A stretch of 64,000 nucleotides of DNA from the NCBI RefSeq assembly GCF_900090295.1, contig NZ_LT607753.1, forward strand, positions 5,704,001 to 5,768,000. Direction: 5' to 3'. The stretch comes from Micromonospora coxensis. GTDB taxonomy: Bacteria > Actinomycetota > Actinomycetes > Mycobacteriales > Micromonosporaceae. Position 1 is the stretch's first letter, and each line of letters begins with the position of its first letter. The position numbers were made by a program, and so were the translations under genes. The notes beneath the pieces are model-generated. The model worked only from the letters and a program-made list of their open reading frames with translations, did no database searches and was not told where the DNA came from. Of the stretch, positions 20,782-28,731 are shown piece after piece.

Positions 20782-22203
20782 ATGCCCCGATTGATCGACC
20801 TCGACGAGGCCGAGCAGCTCAGCACCGGACAGGTGCACGAGCTCTACCGTGCCCACGTCAGCCGCAGCCAGGTCTCCCTGATGACCACCTTCGGGTTCGG
20901 TCGGGAACTCGTCGAGCAGGCCGAGGGGGTGTGGATCCAGCTCCGGGACGGGCGGCGCATCCTCGACTTCTCCGGCGGCGTGGGGGTGCTCAACCACGGG
21001 CACAACCATCCCCGCATCCTGGCCGCCCGGCGCCGCTTCGCCGAGCGCCGCCGGATGGAGGTGCACAAGGCGTTCTTCTCGCCGTACCTGGCCGCGCTGA
21101 GCCACAACGTGGCGGCGCTGCTCCCCGGCGACCTGTCCGTGTCGTACTTTCCCAACTCCGGGGCCGAGGCCAACGAGGGCGCGGTCAAGATGGCGTACAA
21201 GTACCACGGCGGCCGGCGCAACACGATCCTGCGCGCCGACATCAGCTTCCACGGCAAGACCCTCGGGGCGGGCAGCCTCACCGGCTCCTCGGAGAACGCG
21301 TTCCGCTTCCCCGGCCTGCCCGGCATCGTCGTGCACCCGTACGGCGACCTGGCCGGCGTACGCGCCGCCGTCGACGCCGCCCGCACCGCCGACGGCGGCT
21401 GCGACGTGTACGCCATCCTCGTCGAGCCGTTCAGCGCCTCCACCATGCGGCACTGGTCCGGCGAGGACCTGCTCGCCCTGCAACGGCTCTGCCGCGAACA
21501 GGACATCATCCTGATCTTCGACGAGATCTACACCGGCTGGGGCAAGACCGGCAGCCTCTTCTACTTCATGCGGCACGAGGGGCTGCTGCCGGACATCCTC
21601 ACCTACTCCAAGTCGCTCGGCGGGGGCAAGGCGTCCATCTCCGGCTACACCGCCCGGGAACCCGTCTTCCGCCGCGCGTACGACCGGCTCGCCGACGTGA
21701 TCCTGCACAGCACCACCTACTACGGCTTCGGCGAGGAGACCGCCACCGCCGTCGAGGCGATCGACATCGTGGTCGGCGACGACTACCCCGCCCGCGCCCG
21801 GGCCCTGGAGGCGGTCCTGCGCCCCGGACTGGAACGGATCGCCAAGGAGCACCCGGACGTGGTCGGCCGGGTGGCCGGCGCCGGCGCGCTCTGGGGCGTC
21901 TTCCTCGGCGGCGGGCCGGCGGTCCTCGACCTCGCCGGCCGGCTGGTCCCCGGGTTCTCCCACGACCCGCAGTTCCGCACCAAGCTGATCACCCTCTCGG
22001 TGATCGCCCACCTGTTCCGCGAGCACCGGATCATGACCTACTACAGCCCGAACGCGGACAACCCGCTGATGGTCGCGCCCAGCCTGGTCGCCACCCCCGA
22101 CGACGTCGAGCGCTTCCTGACCGGCCTGGACGCCACCCTGTCCCGGGGGCTGCCGAGACTGCTCGCCTCCTTCGTGCGGGAGCGGGTGACGTCCCGGTGG
22201 TGA
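20782..22203 (+). CDS. Class III PLP-dependent aminotransferase
   Basis: The protein has 473 aa. The fold type I aminotransferase pattern is clear: SGGVGVLNHGHNHP near residue 65, NSGAEANEGAVK near 125, the PLP-ring Asp in FDEIYTGWGKTG (Asp247), and the Schiff-base Lys277 in YSKSLGGGK. Class III enzymes usually move an amino group to or from an omega-amine or aldehyde, as in ornithine- and acetylornithine-type enzymes. Substrate is not evident. The ATG at 20782 gives a normal N-terminus. It is the first gene of the ten-gene operon, and the next gene overlaps its stop (GTGA). Confidence 0.85.
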   Translation: MPRLIDLDEAEQLSTGQVHELYRAHVSRSQVSLMTTFGFGRELVEQAEGVWIQLRDGRRILDFSGGVGVLNHGHNHPRILAARRRFAERRRMEVHKAFFSPYLAALSHNVAALLPGDLSVSYFPNSGAEANEGAVKMAYKYHGGRRNTILRADISFHGKTLGAGSLTGSSENAFRFPGLPGIVVHPYGDLAGVRAAVDAARTADGGCDVYAILVEPFSASTMRHWSGEDLLALQRLCREQDIILIFDEIYTGWGKTGSLFYFMRHEGLLPDILTYSKSLGGGKASISGYTAREPVFRRAYDRLADVILHSTTYYGFGEETATAVEAIDIVVGDDYPARARALEAVLRPGLERIAKEHPDVVGRVAGAGALWGVFLGGGPAVLDLAGRLVPGFSHDPQFRTKLITLSVIAHLFREHRIMTYYSPNADNPLMVAPSLVATPDDVERFLTGLDATLSRGLPRLLASFVRERVTSRW

Positions 22204-23240
22204 GCGACGCCCACGTGGTGGTGACCGGCGCGTCCGGCATGCTCGGCGCGCACCTGGTCCGCCGGCTGCTCGACGACGGCCACCGGGTGCACGGCGTGGA
22301 CCTGCTGCCGGCGGCGCACCGGCACCCGCGGCTGACCCACAGCCAGGGCGACATCCGCGACAGCGCGCTGCTGGCCCGGGCGTGCGCCGGCGCCGACGCG
22401 CTGGTGCACACCGCCGCCGCGCTGCCCAGCTACCCCGCCGAGATGATCCGCTCGATCATCGTCGACGGCACCGCGACGGTCCTCGGCGCGGCCCACCGGG
22501 TCGGGGTGCCCCGGGTGGTGCACATCTCCTCGACCGCCGTGTACGGGCTGCCCCGCCTCGTGCCCACGCCCGAGGAGCACCCCCGGGAGCCGGTGGACGC
22601 GTACACCCGGGCCAAGGTGGAGGCGGAGCTGCTGGCCGAGCGGTACCGCGCGGACGGCCTGTGCGTGCCGGTGCTGCGGCCGAAGACCTTCCTCGGCCCC
22701 GGGCGGATGGGCCTGTTCGCGATGCTCTTCGAGTGGGCCGAGGAGGGCCGGCACTTCCCGGTCCTCGGCCGCGGCGACGTCCGGGTGCAGATGTTCGCGA
22801 TCGAGGACCTGGTCGACGCGGTGCTGACCGTGCTGCACGCCCCCGACGAGATCGCCGACGACACCTACAACCTGGGCGCCGCCGAGTTCGGCACGCTGCG
22901 CGAGGACTTCCAGGCGGTGCTGGACGCCGCCGGGCACGGCAAGCGGGTGATCGGCCTGCCGGCCGCGCCGGCCCTGGCCGCGCTGCGCGGCCTGGAACGC
23001 AGCGGGCTCTCCCCGGTGTACGGGCGGCTGCTGCACAAGCTGCGCGCCGACTCGTACGTCAGCATCGACAAGGCCCGCCGGCGGCTCGGCTTCGCGCCCC
23101 GACTGTCCAACCGGGACGCGATCCTCGCCACCTACCGCTGGTGGCGGGCGAACCGGGGCGCGGCGGTGACCGGCGACGGCCGGACCAGCCGGGAGCCGTG
23201 GCGGCAGGGCGCCCTCTCCCTCGCGAAGATCTTCTTCTGA
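22200..23240 (+). CDS. NAD-dependent epimerase/dehydratase (extended SDR)
   Basis: The protein has 346 aa. The NAD-binding motif TGASGMLG is at residues 9-16; a conserved ISSTAVYG and a YTRAK (Tyr-x-x-x-Lys) give the catalytic set. Sequence style places it with nucleotide-sugar or polyprenyl-sugar epimerases and dehydratases. The GTG at 22200 overlaps the aminotransferase stop by 4 bp. With a UbiA transferase next door, it may modify a sugar on a nucleotide or a polyprenyl phosphate (inference). The C-terminal tail (about 320-346) extends beyond the fold. Confidence 0.85.
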   Translation: MSDAHVVVTGASGMLGAHLVRRLLDDGHRVHGVDLLPAAHRHPRLTHSQGDIRDSALLARACAGADALVHTAAALPSYPAEMIRSIIVDGTATVLGAAHRVGVPRVVHISSTAVYGLPRLVPTPEEHPREPVDAYTRAKVEAELLAERYRADGLCVPVLRPKTFLGPGRMGLFAMLFEWAEEGRHFPVLGRGDVRVQMFAIEDLVDAVLTVLHAPDEIADDTYNLGAAEFGTLREDFQAVLDAAGHGKRVIGLPAAPALAALRGLERSGLSPVYGRLLHKLRADSYVSIDKARRRLGFAPRLSNRDAILATYRWWRANRGAAVTGDGRTSREPWRQGALSLAKIFF

Positions 23241-23258
23241 GTCGGCCGGAGGTCCCCG

Positions 23259-24242
23259 ATGCCCGTCGTCGACTCGGTACCCGCCCCATCCGCGGCCACC
23301 GGCGCCCCGGCCACCGTCGGCCCCGTCCGGCACCGCGACCTGCCCCGCCTGGCCGGCGACCTGGTCCGGCTGGTGCGCCCCACCCACTGGGTCAAGAGCC
23401 TGCTGGTGGTGCCGATCGCCCTGGTCGAGGTCACCGCCTGGAGCCCCGCGGTGCTGGTCCGCCTCGGCGGGGCGGTGCTGGCGTTCATGCTGGCCGCCGC
23501 CGCGGTCTACGTCGGCAACGACGTCGCCGACCGGCACCGCGACCGGCACCACCCGGTCAAGCGACACCGGCCGGTCGCCGCCGGCCGGGTCCCGGTGCCG
23601 CTGGCGTACGCCTGGTGCCTGGCGCTGCTCACCCTGCTGGCGCTGCTGCTGTACGCGGGCGCGGCCGGGCCGGCCTGGCCGGTGCTGGTCTACCTGGTGC
23701 TCAACGTCTGCTACAGCCGGGGGCTCAAGCACGTGCCGCTGGTCGAGGTCGGGGTGGTCGCCGCGGGCTTCGTGCTGCGGGTGGTCCAGGGGCACCTGGC
23801 CCTCGGCGTCGCGGCGTCCGGCTGGCTGCTGGTCACCGTCTTCGCCGGCTGCCTGCTGCTCACCGTCGGCAAGCGCCGGCAGGAGCTGCTGGACAGCGGG
23901 ACGGCCCACCGCCCCGCGCTGCGCGGCTACTCCGTCGAGCTGGCCGGGCACCTGTTGCAACTCACCAGCGTCCTGGCGGTCACCGCCGGGCTGGTCTGGC
24001 TGCGCACCGAGGCTCCGTTCCACCCGTACGGGGAGGTGGCGATGCTGCTGTCCACCCCGTTCGTGCTCTACCTGATGTCCCGCTACCTGCAACTCGCCCT
24101 GGTCCGGCGCGCCGGCGGGGACCCGGTGCGCCTGCTGCTGCGCGACCGGGCCGTGCTGGTCGCCGGACTGCTCTGGGGCGCCACCCTCGCCACCCTGCTC
24201 GCCGTCGCCCAGTTCCCCGCGGTCGCCGCCCTGCTGTCCTGA
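23259..24242 (+). CDS. UbiA-family polyprenyl-phosphate transferase (decaprenyl-phosphate phosphoribosyltransferase-like)
   Basis: The protein has 327 aa with eight or nine predicted membrane helices. The first Asp-rich motif, NDVADRHRDRHHPVKRHRP (about residues 87-105), matches the NDVxDxxxDxxHPxKxxRP pattern of the Rv3806c-type enzymes that move phosphoribose from PRPP to decaprenyl phosphate on the way to arabinogalactan and LAM precursors. Other UbiA enzymes prenylate aromatics, but this motif favours the phosphoribosyl branch. No DprE1/DprE2 homologue is in the window; the adjacent SDR is a candidate partner. ATG 23259 has GGAGG upstream. The gap from the SDR is 18 bp. Confidence 0.78.
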   Translation: MPVVDSVPAPSAATGAPATVGPVRHRDLPRLAGDLVRLVRPTHWVKSLLVVPIALVEVTAWSPAVLVRLGGAVLAFMLAAAAVYVGNDVADRHRDRHHPVKRHRPVAAGRVPVPLAYAWCLALLTLLALLLYAGAAGPAWPVLVYLVLNVCYSRGLKHVPLVEVGVVAAGFVLRVVQGHLALGVAASGWLLVTVFAGCLLLTVGKRRQELLDSGTAHRPALRGYSVELAGHLLQLTSVLAVTAGLVWLRTEAPFHPYGEVAMLLSTPFVLYLMSRYLQLALVRRAGGDPVRLLLRDRAVLVAGLLWGATLATLLAVAQFPAVAALLS

Positions 24243-24266
24243 CCCGCCGTCCCATCGAGGAGAACC

Positions 24267-25295
24267 ATGACGTCGCCCGGTCCGACGGTCTCCGTCATCG
24301 TGCCCAACTACAACCACGCCGACTCGCTGCCGCTGACGCTGCCGGCGCTGCTCGCCCAGACGCACGCCGCGACGGAGATCATCTTCGTGGACGACCACAG
24401 CACCGACGACTCGCTGCGGGTGGCCCGGTCCCTCGGGGTGCCGGTGCTGTCCACCCCGCGCAACAGCGGCCCGTCGGTGGCCCGCAACATCGGCGCGGCC
24501 CGGGCCCGGGGCGAGATCCTGCTCTTCGTCGACTCGGACGTGCAGGTGCCGCCGGACACCGTCGAGCGGGTGGTGCGGCTGCTGCGCGACGACCCGGACG
24601 CCGGCGCGATCTGCGGCACCCTCGACGACACCCCGCTGGTGCGCGACAGCCTGGTGCAGGAGTGTCGCTGCCTCCAGGCGCACTACTGGCGGATCAGCGC
24701 GCTGGGCGACGTCAGCTTCCTGTTCAGCGCGTTGTGCGCGATGCCGGCGCGGGTCTTCGCCGAGCTGGGACCGTTCCACGAGGGACTGCGCCAGACCGAG
24801 GAGGTCGAGTACGGCGAGCGGCTCAGCGCCCGCTACCCGATCCGGCTCACCGACGCCATCCACGGCCGGCACCGCGACGACCACCTCCTCTGGCCGTTGC
24901 TGCGCAAGGTCTTCCACCGCTGCCGGCTGCGGATGCCGTTGTACGCCCGACGCCGCCGGGCCGCGCAGGGATTCGAGACCGCCGCCCGGATGTGGGGCAG
25001 CGTCACCGCCTTCCTCGCCACCCTGGCCCTGCCCCTGCCGCTGCTGCTCGGGCCGGTCGGCCTGGCGCCGTCGCTGGCCCTCGCCGTGGCCTTCGTGGCC
25101 AGCGACGCCGGCATGTACCGGTTCGTGCTGCGCCGCCGGGGCCCCGGCCTGCTGCTGGTCTTCCTCGGGGTGCAGTGGCTGCTCAACCTCGCCATCGCCG
25201 GCGGCGCGGCGGCCGGCGCCGTCCAGTGGCTGACCTCCCGCTCGTTCCGGGGCCTCTACGACGGCGGGCCGCAGCCGCGGCGGGTGCCGGCGTGA
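24267..25295 (+). CDS. Membrane-attached GT2 glycosyltransferase (first of three)
   Basis: The protein has 342 aa. The GT-A fold begins VSVIVPNYNHA; VDDHSTDDS (about residues 41-49) and the metal-binding DSD (89-91) are present, with a TEEVEYGERL acceptor-side motif near 175. About three membrane helices occupy 250-320. Family members use nucleotide- or polyprenyl-activated sugars. ATG 24267 follows GAGGAG. It is 24 bp after the UbiA gene, and its stop overlaps the next start (GTGA). It is closely similar in layout to the GT2s at 26689 and 27721. Confidence 0.87.
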   Translation: MTSPGPTVSVIVPNYNHADSLPLTLPALLAQTHAATEIIFVDDHSTDDSLRVARSLGVPVLSTPRNSGPSVARNIGAARARGEILLFVDSDVQVPPDTVERVVRLLRDDPDAGAICGTLDDTPLVRDSLVQECRCLQAHYWRISALGDVSFLFSALCAMPARVFAELGPFHEGLRQTEEVEYGERLSARYPIRLTDAIHGRHRDDHLLWPLLRKVFHRCRLRMPLYARRRRAAQGFETAARMWGSVTAFLATLALPLPLLLGPVGLAPSLALAVAFVASDAGMYRFVLRRRGPGLLLVFLGVQWLLNLAIAGGAAAGAVQWLTSRSFRGLYDGGPQPRRVPA

Positions 25296-26692
25296 GCGCA
25301 GCGCACCCGACCCCGCCCGGGGCCGCCGATCCGGCCGTGTCCGACGGCCCCGCCCCGCCCGACGCTCTCGGTCCGGTCGCGTCCGGCGCCGTCGGTCCGG
25401 CGGTGCCCGGGGTCGTCGGTCCGGTCGCGTCCGGCGCTGTCGGTCCGGCGGTGCCCGGGGTCGTCGGCCCGACCCCCTCCGGCGCTGTCGGTCCGGCGGT
25501 GCCCGAGGTCGTCGCCGCCGCGTCCGGTGCCGTCGGGCCGGCCGCGCCCCCGGTCGTCGGCGCTGTCGGGTCGGCGGCGGGCGGCCGGGCGACCGCGCCG
25601 ACGGCCCGGACCCGGTGGTGCCCGGGCACCCGGCTGCTCGTCGCCGTCGCCCTCGGCTGGCTGCTGCTCACCGCGCTGCACCGGCTGCTCACCGGGCGCT
25701 GGTGGTTCTGGCTGCTGCCCGACCTGCTGCCCCCGGTGGCCTACGTCCTGGTGCCGGTGCTGCTGGCGCTCGCCGTCCCGGCCGCCCGGCTGCTGCGCCG
25801 GCCGGTGCCGTCGCGCCCCCGCACGGTGGTGCTGACCGCGGCCGCTCTCGCGCTCGGCCTCGGCCTGCCGGATGCCGGGCTCAACCGGTACGCCCTCACC
25901 GGCGGGCGGGTCGCACCGCCCGCCGACGCGCTCCGCGTGCTGGTGTGGAACACCGGGTACTGGGACCAGGACGACGACCCGGACGCCTTCCTGCGCTTCC
26001 TGGTCGCGCAGCGGGCCGACGTCTACCTGCTCCAGGAGCACCTGTACTGGGACGCCACGGCGGGGCTGCGCGGGGCGCGTCCGGCACCCGATCCGTCCCG
26101 GCTACGGGCGGTGTTCCCCGGGTACACCGTGGTGGCCCGGGGCGAGCTGCTGACGCTGTCGCGGTACCCGGTGCTCGCCCGACCACCGGTCGGCCCGGAC
26201 GCCGTCCTGCCCGCCGAGGCCGACTCCGGCCGGGTGTTCGCCGCCGCCAAGGTGCTGCGGACCGACCTGGCCGTCGGCGACCGGGTGCTCTCGGCGTACA
26301 ACGTGCACCTGCCGGTGCAGCTCAACCTGGCCCCGCGGCGGTTCCTCGGCTTCGTCGCCGAGCGGGACGCCGCCCGCCGCGCCCAGCTGCGGGCGTTGGA
26401 GGCGGACGTGGCCGCCAACCCCCATCCGGTGCTCGTCGGCGGCGACTTCAACACCACCCCGGCGATGGGCGACCTGCGGCCGCTGCGGGACCGGCTGCGC
26501 GACGCCGCCGACGCCTCCGCCGCCGGCTACCCGGCCACCTGGCCGGACGGCCGGCTGCCCGCGCTCTGGCGACTGGACTGGACCCTCACCTCACCGGCGG
26601 TCCGGGTGCACCGGTACGAGCTGCGCGCCCCGGCCGGGCTCTCCGACCACCGTGCCCAACAGGCCCTGATCTCCCTGCCGGAGGTGTCGTGA
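25292..26692 (+). CDS. Membrane-anchored endonuclease/exonuclease/phosphatase-fold protein (first copy)
   Basis: The protein has 466 aa. A low-complexity N-terminus with 16-residue repeats (about 27-89) is followed by about three membrane helices (114-136, 140-166, 178-195) and an EEP domain from about 215. Metal and catalytic motifs are intact: VWNTGYW, LLQEH, GGDFNTTP (about 383-390), WRLDW and LSDHR (about 450). EEP enzymes cleave phosphodiesters or phosphomonoesters in nucleic acids, phosphoinositides or sphingolipids. A membrane anchor and glycosyltransferase neighbours suggest a lipid or sugar phosphate rather than DNA (inference). GTG 25292 overlaps the GT2 stop by 4 bp. Confidence 0.82.
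   Translation: MSAAHPTPPGAADPAVSDGPAPPDALGPVASGAVGPAVPGVVGPVASGAVGPAVPGVVGPTPSGAVGPAVPEVVAAASGAVGPAAPPVVGAVGSAAGGRATAPTARTRWCPGTRLLVAVALGWLLLTALHRLLTGRWWFWLLPDLLPPVAYVLVPVLLALAVPAARLLRRPVPSRPRTVVLTAAALALGLGLPDAGLNRYALTGGRVAPPADALRVLVWNTGYWDQDDDPDAFLRFLVAQRADVYLLQEHLYWDATAGLRGARPAPDPSRLRAVFPGYTVVARGELLTLSRYPVLARPPVGPDAVLPAEADSGRVFAAAKVLRTDLAVGDRVLSAYNVHLPVQLNLAPRRFLGFVAERDAARRAQLRALEADVAANPHPVLVGGDFNTTPAMGDLRPLRDRLRDAADASAAGYPATWPDGRLPALWRLDWTLTSPAVRVHRYELRAPAGLSDHRAQQALISLPEVS
25370..25558 (+). repeat. 48-bp in-frame tandem repeat
   Basis: Two near-identical 48-bp units (25370-25417 and 25418-25465) are followed by a diverged third (25466-25513) and a partial fourth. They encode GPVASGAVGPAVPGVV-type 16-residue repeats ahead of the first membrane helix of the EEP protein. 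Repeat number may vary between strains by slippage. Confidence 0.85.
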
Positions 26693-27717
26693 ACGCCGCA
26701 CCGAGCGTCGCGGTCGTCGTCCCCGTCTACAACGCGGCGAAGACCCTGCGCCGCTGCCTGGCGTCGGTCCACGCGCAGACCCACCGCCCAGTCGAGGTGA
26801 TCGTCGTCGACGACGGCAGCACCGACGACTCCCGCGCCATCGCCGTCGAGTCCGGCTGCCGCCTCGTCGTCCTGCCGACCAACGGCGGGGTGTCGGCGGC
26901 CCGCAACGCCGGGGTGGCCGCCGGCACGGCCGAGGTGGTCTTCTTCCTCGACTCCGACGTCGCGCTCGCCCCGGACGCGATCGCCGCCGCCCTGGCCGAA
27001 CTGGCCGCCCACCCGGACTGCGGCTGCGTCTACGGGGTGTACGCCCCCGAGCCGCTGATCGACGACGGCCCGGTCGAGCGCTACCGGGTGCTGCACCTGC
27101 ACGCCGCGCTGACCCGGGCCGCCGGACCGGTGGACAGCGCGATCTTCGCCCTCGCGGCGGTGCCCCGTCGGGTCCTGGACGACCTGGGCGGCTTCGACGA
27201 GACGCTGCGCAGCGCCGAGGACGACGAGTACAGCGAGCGGCTGCTCACCCGCTACGGGATCCGGCTCAGCGACGCCGTACGCGGTTGGCACGACGAGGCG
27301 GACCGGCTGGCGCCGCTGCTCGACGAGCAGTACCGCCGGGCCCAGCTGATCCCGTTCTCGCTGCGCAACCGGTACCGCCCCCGAGGACTCGTGCTCAACC
27401 CCACCGCCGGGGTGGCCGCCGCCGGGCTGACCGCGCTCACCCTGCCCGCCGGGCTCCTGCACCCGGGCCTGGCGGTGCTGCCGCTGCTCTGCCTCGCCGG
27501 TTTCGTCGCCGCCGACCGGCCGCTGTTCGCCCTGCTGCGCCGCCGGGGCGGTTGGCGGCTGCTCGGCCTCGGCGTCGGCGCGCACCTGCTGGTCAACCTC
27601 GCGCTGATCGCCGGCGCGCTGGTCGGGTCCGCCCGCGCCGTGGTGGACCCGTCGTTCGGCCCGTCCCGTCGCCGCACCCGCCCGGCCGTCCGGCCGGTCG
27701 AGACGAAAGGTTGGTGA
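26689..27717 (+). CDS. Membrane-attached GT2 glycosyltransferase (second of three)
   Basis: The protein has 342 aa. VAVVVPVYNAAKTL opens the GT-A fold; VVDDGSTDDS (about residues 42-50) and DSDV (about 88-91) bind the sugar nucleotide and metal; AEDDEYSERL (about 180) carries the catalytic-base ED motif. C-terminal hydrophobic helices (about 245-315) attach it to the membrane. GTG 26689 overlaps the EEP gene stop by 4 bp. It is more diverged from the other two GT2s, which resemble each other most in VIVPNYN and NSGPSVARNIGA. Only a 3-bp gap separates it from the next GT2. Confidence 0.87.
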   Translation: MNAAPSVAVVVPVYNAAKTLRRCLASVHAQTHRPVEVIVVDDGSTDDSRAIAVESGCRLVVLPTNGGVSAARNAGVAAGTAEVVFFLDSDVALAPDAIAAALAELAAHPDCGCVYGVYAPEPLIDDGPVERYRVLHLHAALTRAAGPVDSAIFALAAVPRRVLDDLGGFDETLRSAEDDEYSERLLTRYGIRLSDAVRGWHDEADRLAPLLDEQYRRAQLIPFSLRNRYRPRGLVLNPTAGVAAAGLTALTLPAGLLHPGLAVLPLLCLAGFVAADRPLFALLRRRGGWRLLGLGVGAHLLVNLALIAGALVGSARAVVDPSFGPSRRRTRPAVRPVETKGW

Positions 27718-27720
27718 AAC

Positions 27721-28731
27721 GTGCGCTCCGCGCCGCTGGTCTCCGTGATCGTGCCCAACTACAACTACGCGCCCACGCTGCGGCTCTGCCTGGCCGCCCT
27801 CGACGCGCAGACCCACCGGCCGCTGGAGGTGATCGTGGTCGACGACGGCAGCACCGACGACTCGGTGGCGGTGGCCGAGTCCTTCGACGTGCGGGTGCTG
27901 CGTACCCCGGTCAACAGCGGACCGTCGGTGGCGCGCAACATCGGCGCGCAGGCCGCGCGCGGCGAGGTGCTCATGTTCGTCGACTCGGACGTGGCGCTCG
28001 CCCCCGACGCCGTCGCCACCGCCGTGGCGATCCTCGACCGCGAACCGGGCGTCGGCGCGGTCTGCGGCAACTACGACACCGTCCCGCTGCTGCCCGGCGG
28101 GCTGGTCAAGGACTACCGCAACCTCTACCGGCACTGGTGGTACCGGCTCGCCGAGGGCAACATCACCGGCTTCCTCGCCACCGCGATCCTGGCCGTGCCG
28201 GCCCGGGTCTGGGCCGAGGTCGGCCCGTGGAACCCGAGGCTCACCCAGAGCGAGGGCGCCGACGTGGGCCAGCGGCTGACCGACCGGTACGAGGTGCGGA
28301 TGACCTCGACCGTGATCGGCCGGCACGACGACGACGCCACCCTGCGCATCGCCCTGTCCAAGGTGTTCACCCGCACCCGGGTGCACATCCCGTTCTTCCT
28401 GGACCGGCGGCGGGTGGCCGGGGTGGTCACCTCGGCCGAGTCGGGCACCGGACTGGCCGCCTGGCTGGCCGCGGCCACCACCCCGCTGCCGCTGCTCGCC
28501 GGCCCGGCATGGGCCGCGTTGCCCCTGCTCCTGCTGGTGCTCTGGCTGGCCAGCGACGCCCGCATGTACCGGTTCGTCCGGAGCACCCGAGGGTTGCCCT
28601 ACACCGTCGCGTACGCGGCGATGCACCTGCTGGTCAACCTGACCATCGGGGTCGGGGTGGCGGTCGGGCTGGTCCAGTGGCTGGTCTCCCGCCGCTTCCG
28701 CCGCCTCTACGACACCACGGCCGCCGCGTGA
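27721..28731 (+). CDS. Membrane-attached GT2 glycosyltransferase (third of three)
   Basis: The protein has 336 aa. VSVIVPNYNYAPTL, VVDDGSTDDS and DSDV are conserved. At the usual acceptor-side position it reads SEGADVGQRL, so the ED catalytic-base motif is changed compared with the second GT2. C-terminal membrane helices (about residues 240-320) end in a VQWLVSRRFRRLYD segment closely matching the first GT2 (VQWLTSRSFRGLYD), so these two are recent paralogues. GTG 27721; the stop overlaps the second EEP gene start (GTGA), repeating the GT2-EEP pairing seen at 24267-26692. Confidence 0.86.
   Translation: MRSAPLVSVIVPNYNYAPTLRLCLAALDAQTHRPLEVIVVDDGSTDDSVAVAESFDVRVLRTPVNSGPSVARNIGAQAARGEVLMFVDSDVALAPDAVATAVAILDREPGVGAVCGNYDTVPLLPGGLVKDYRNLYRHWWYRLAEGNITGFLATAILAVPARVWAEVGPWNPRLTQSEGADVGQRLTDRYEVRMTSTVIGRHDDDATLRIALSKVFTRTRVHIPFFLDRRRVAGVVTSAESGTGLAAWLAAATTPLPLLAGPAWAALPLLLLVLWLASDARMYRFVRSTRGLPYTVAYAAMHLLVNLTIGVGVAVGLVQWLVSRRFRRLYDTTAAA

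Noticed and set aside
22041..24917. A 958-codon minus-strand open frame opposite the SDR, UbiA and GT2 genes
   Set aside because: Composition is shadow-like and the plus-strand genes have full sets of catalytic motifs.
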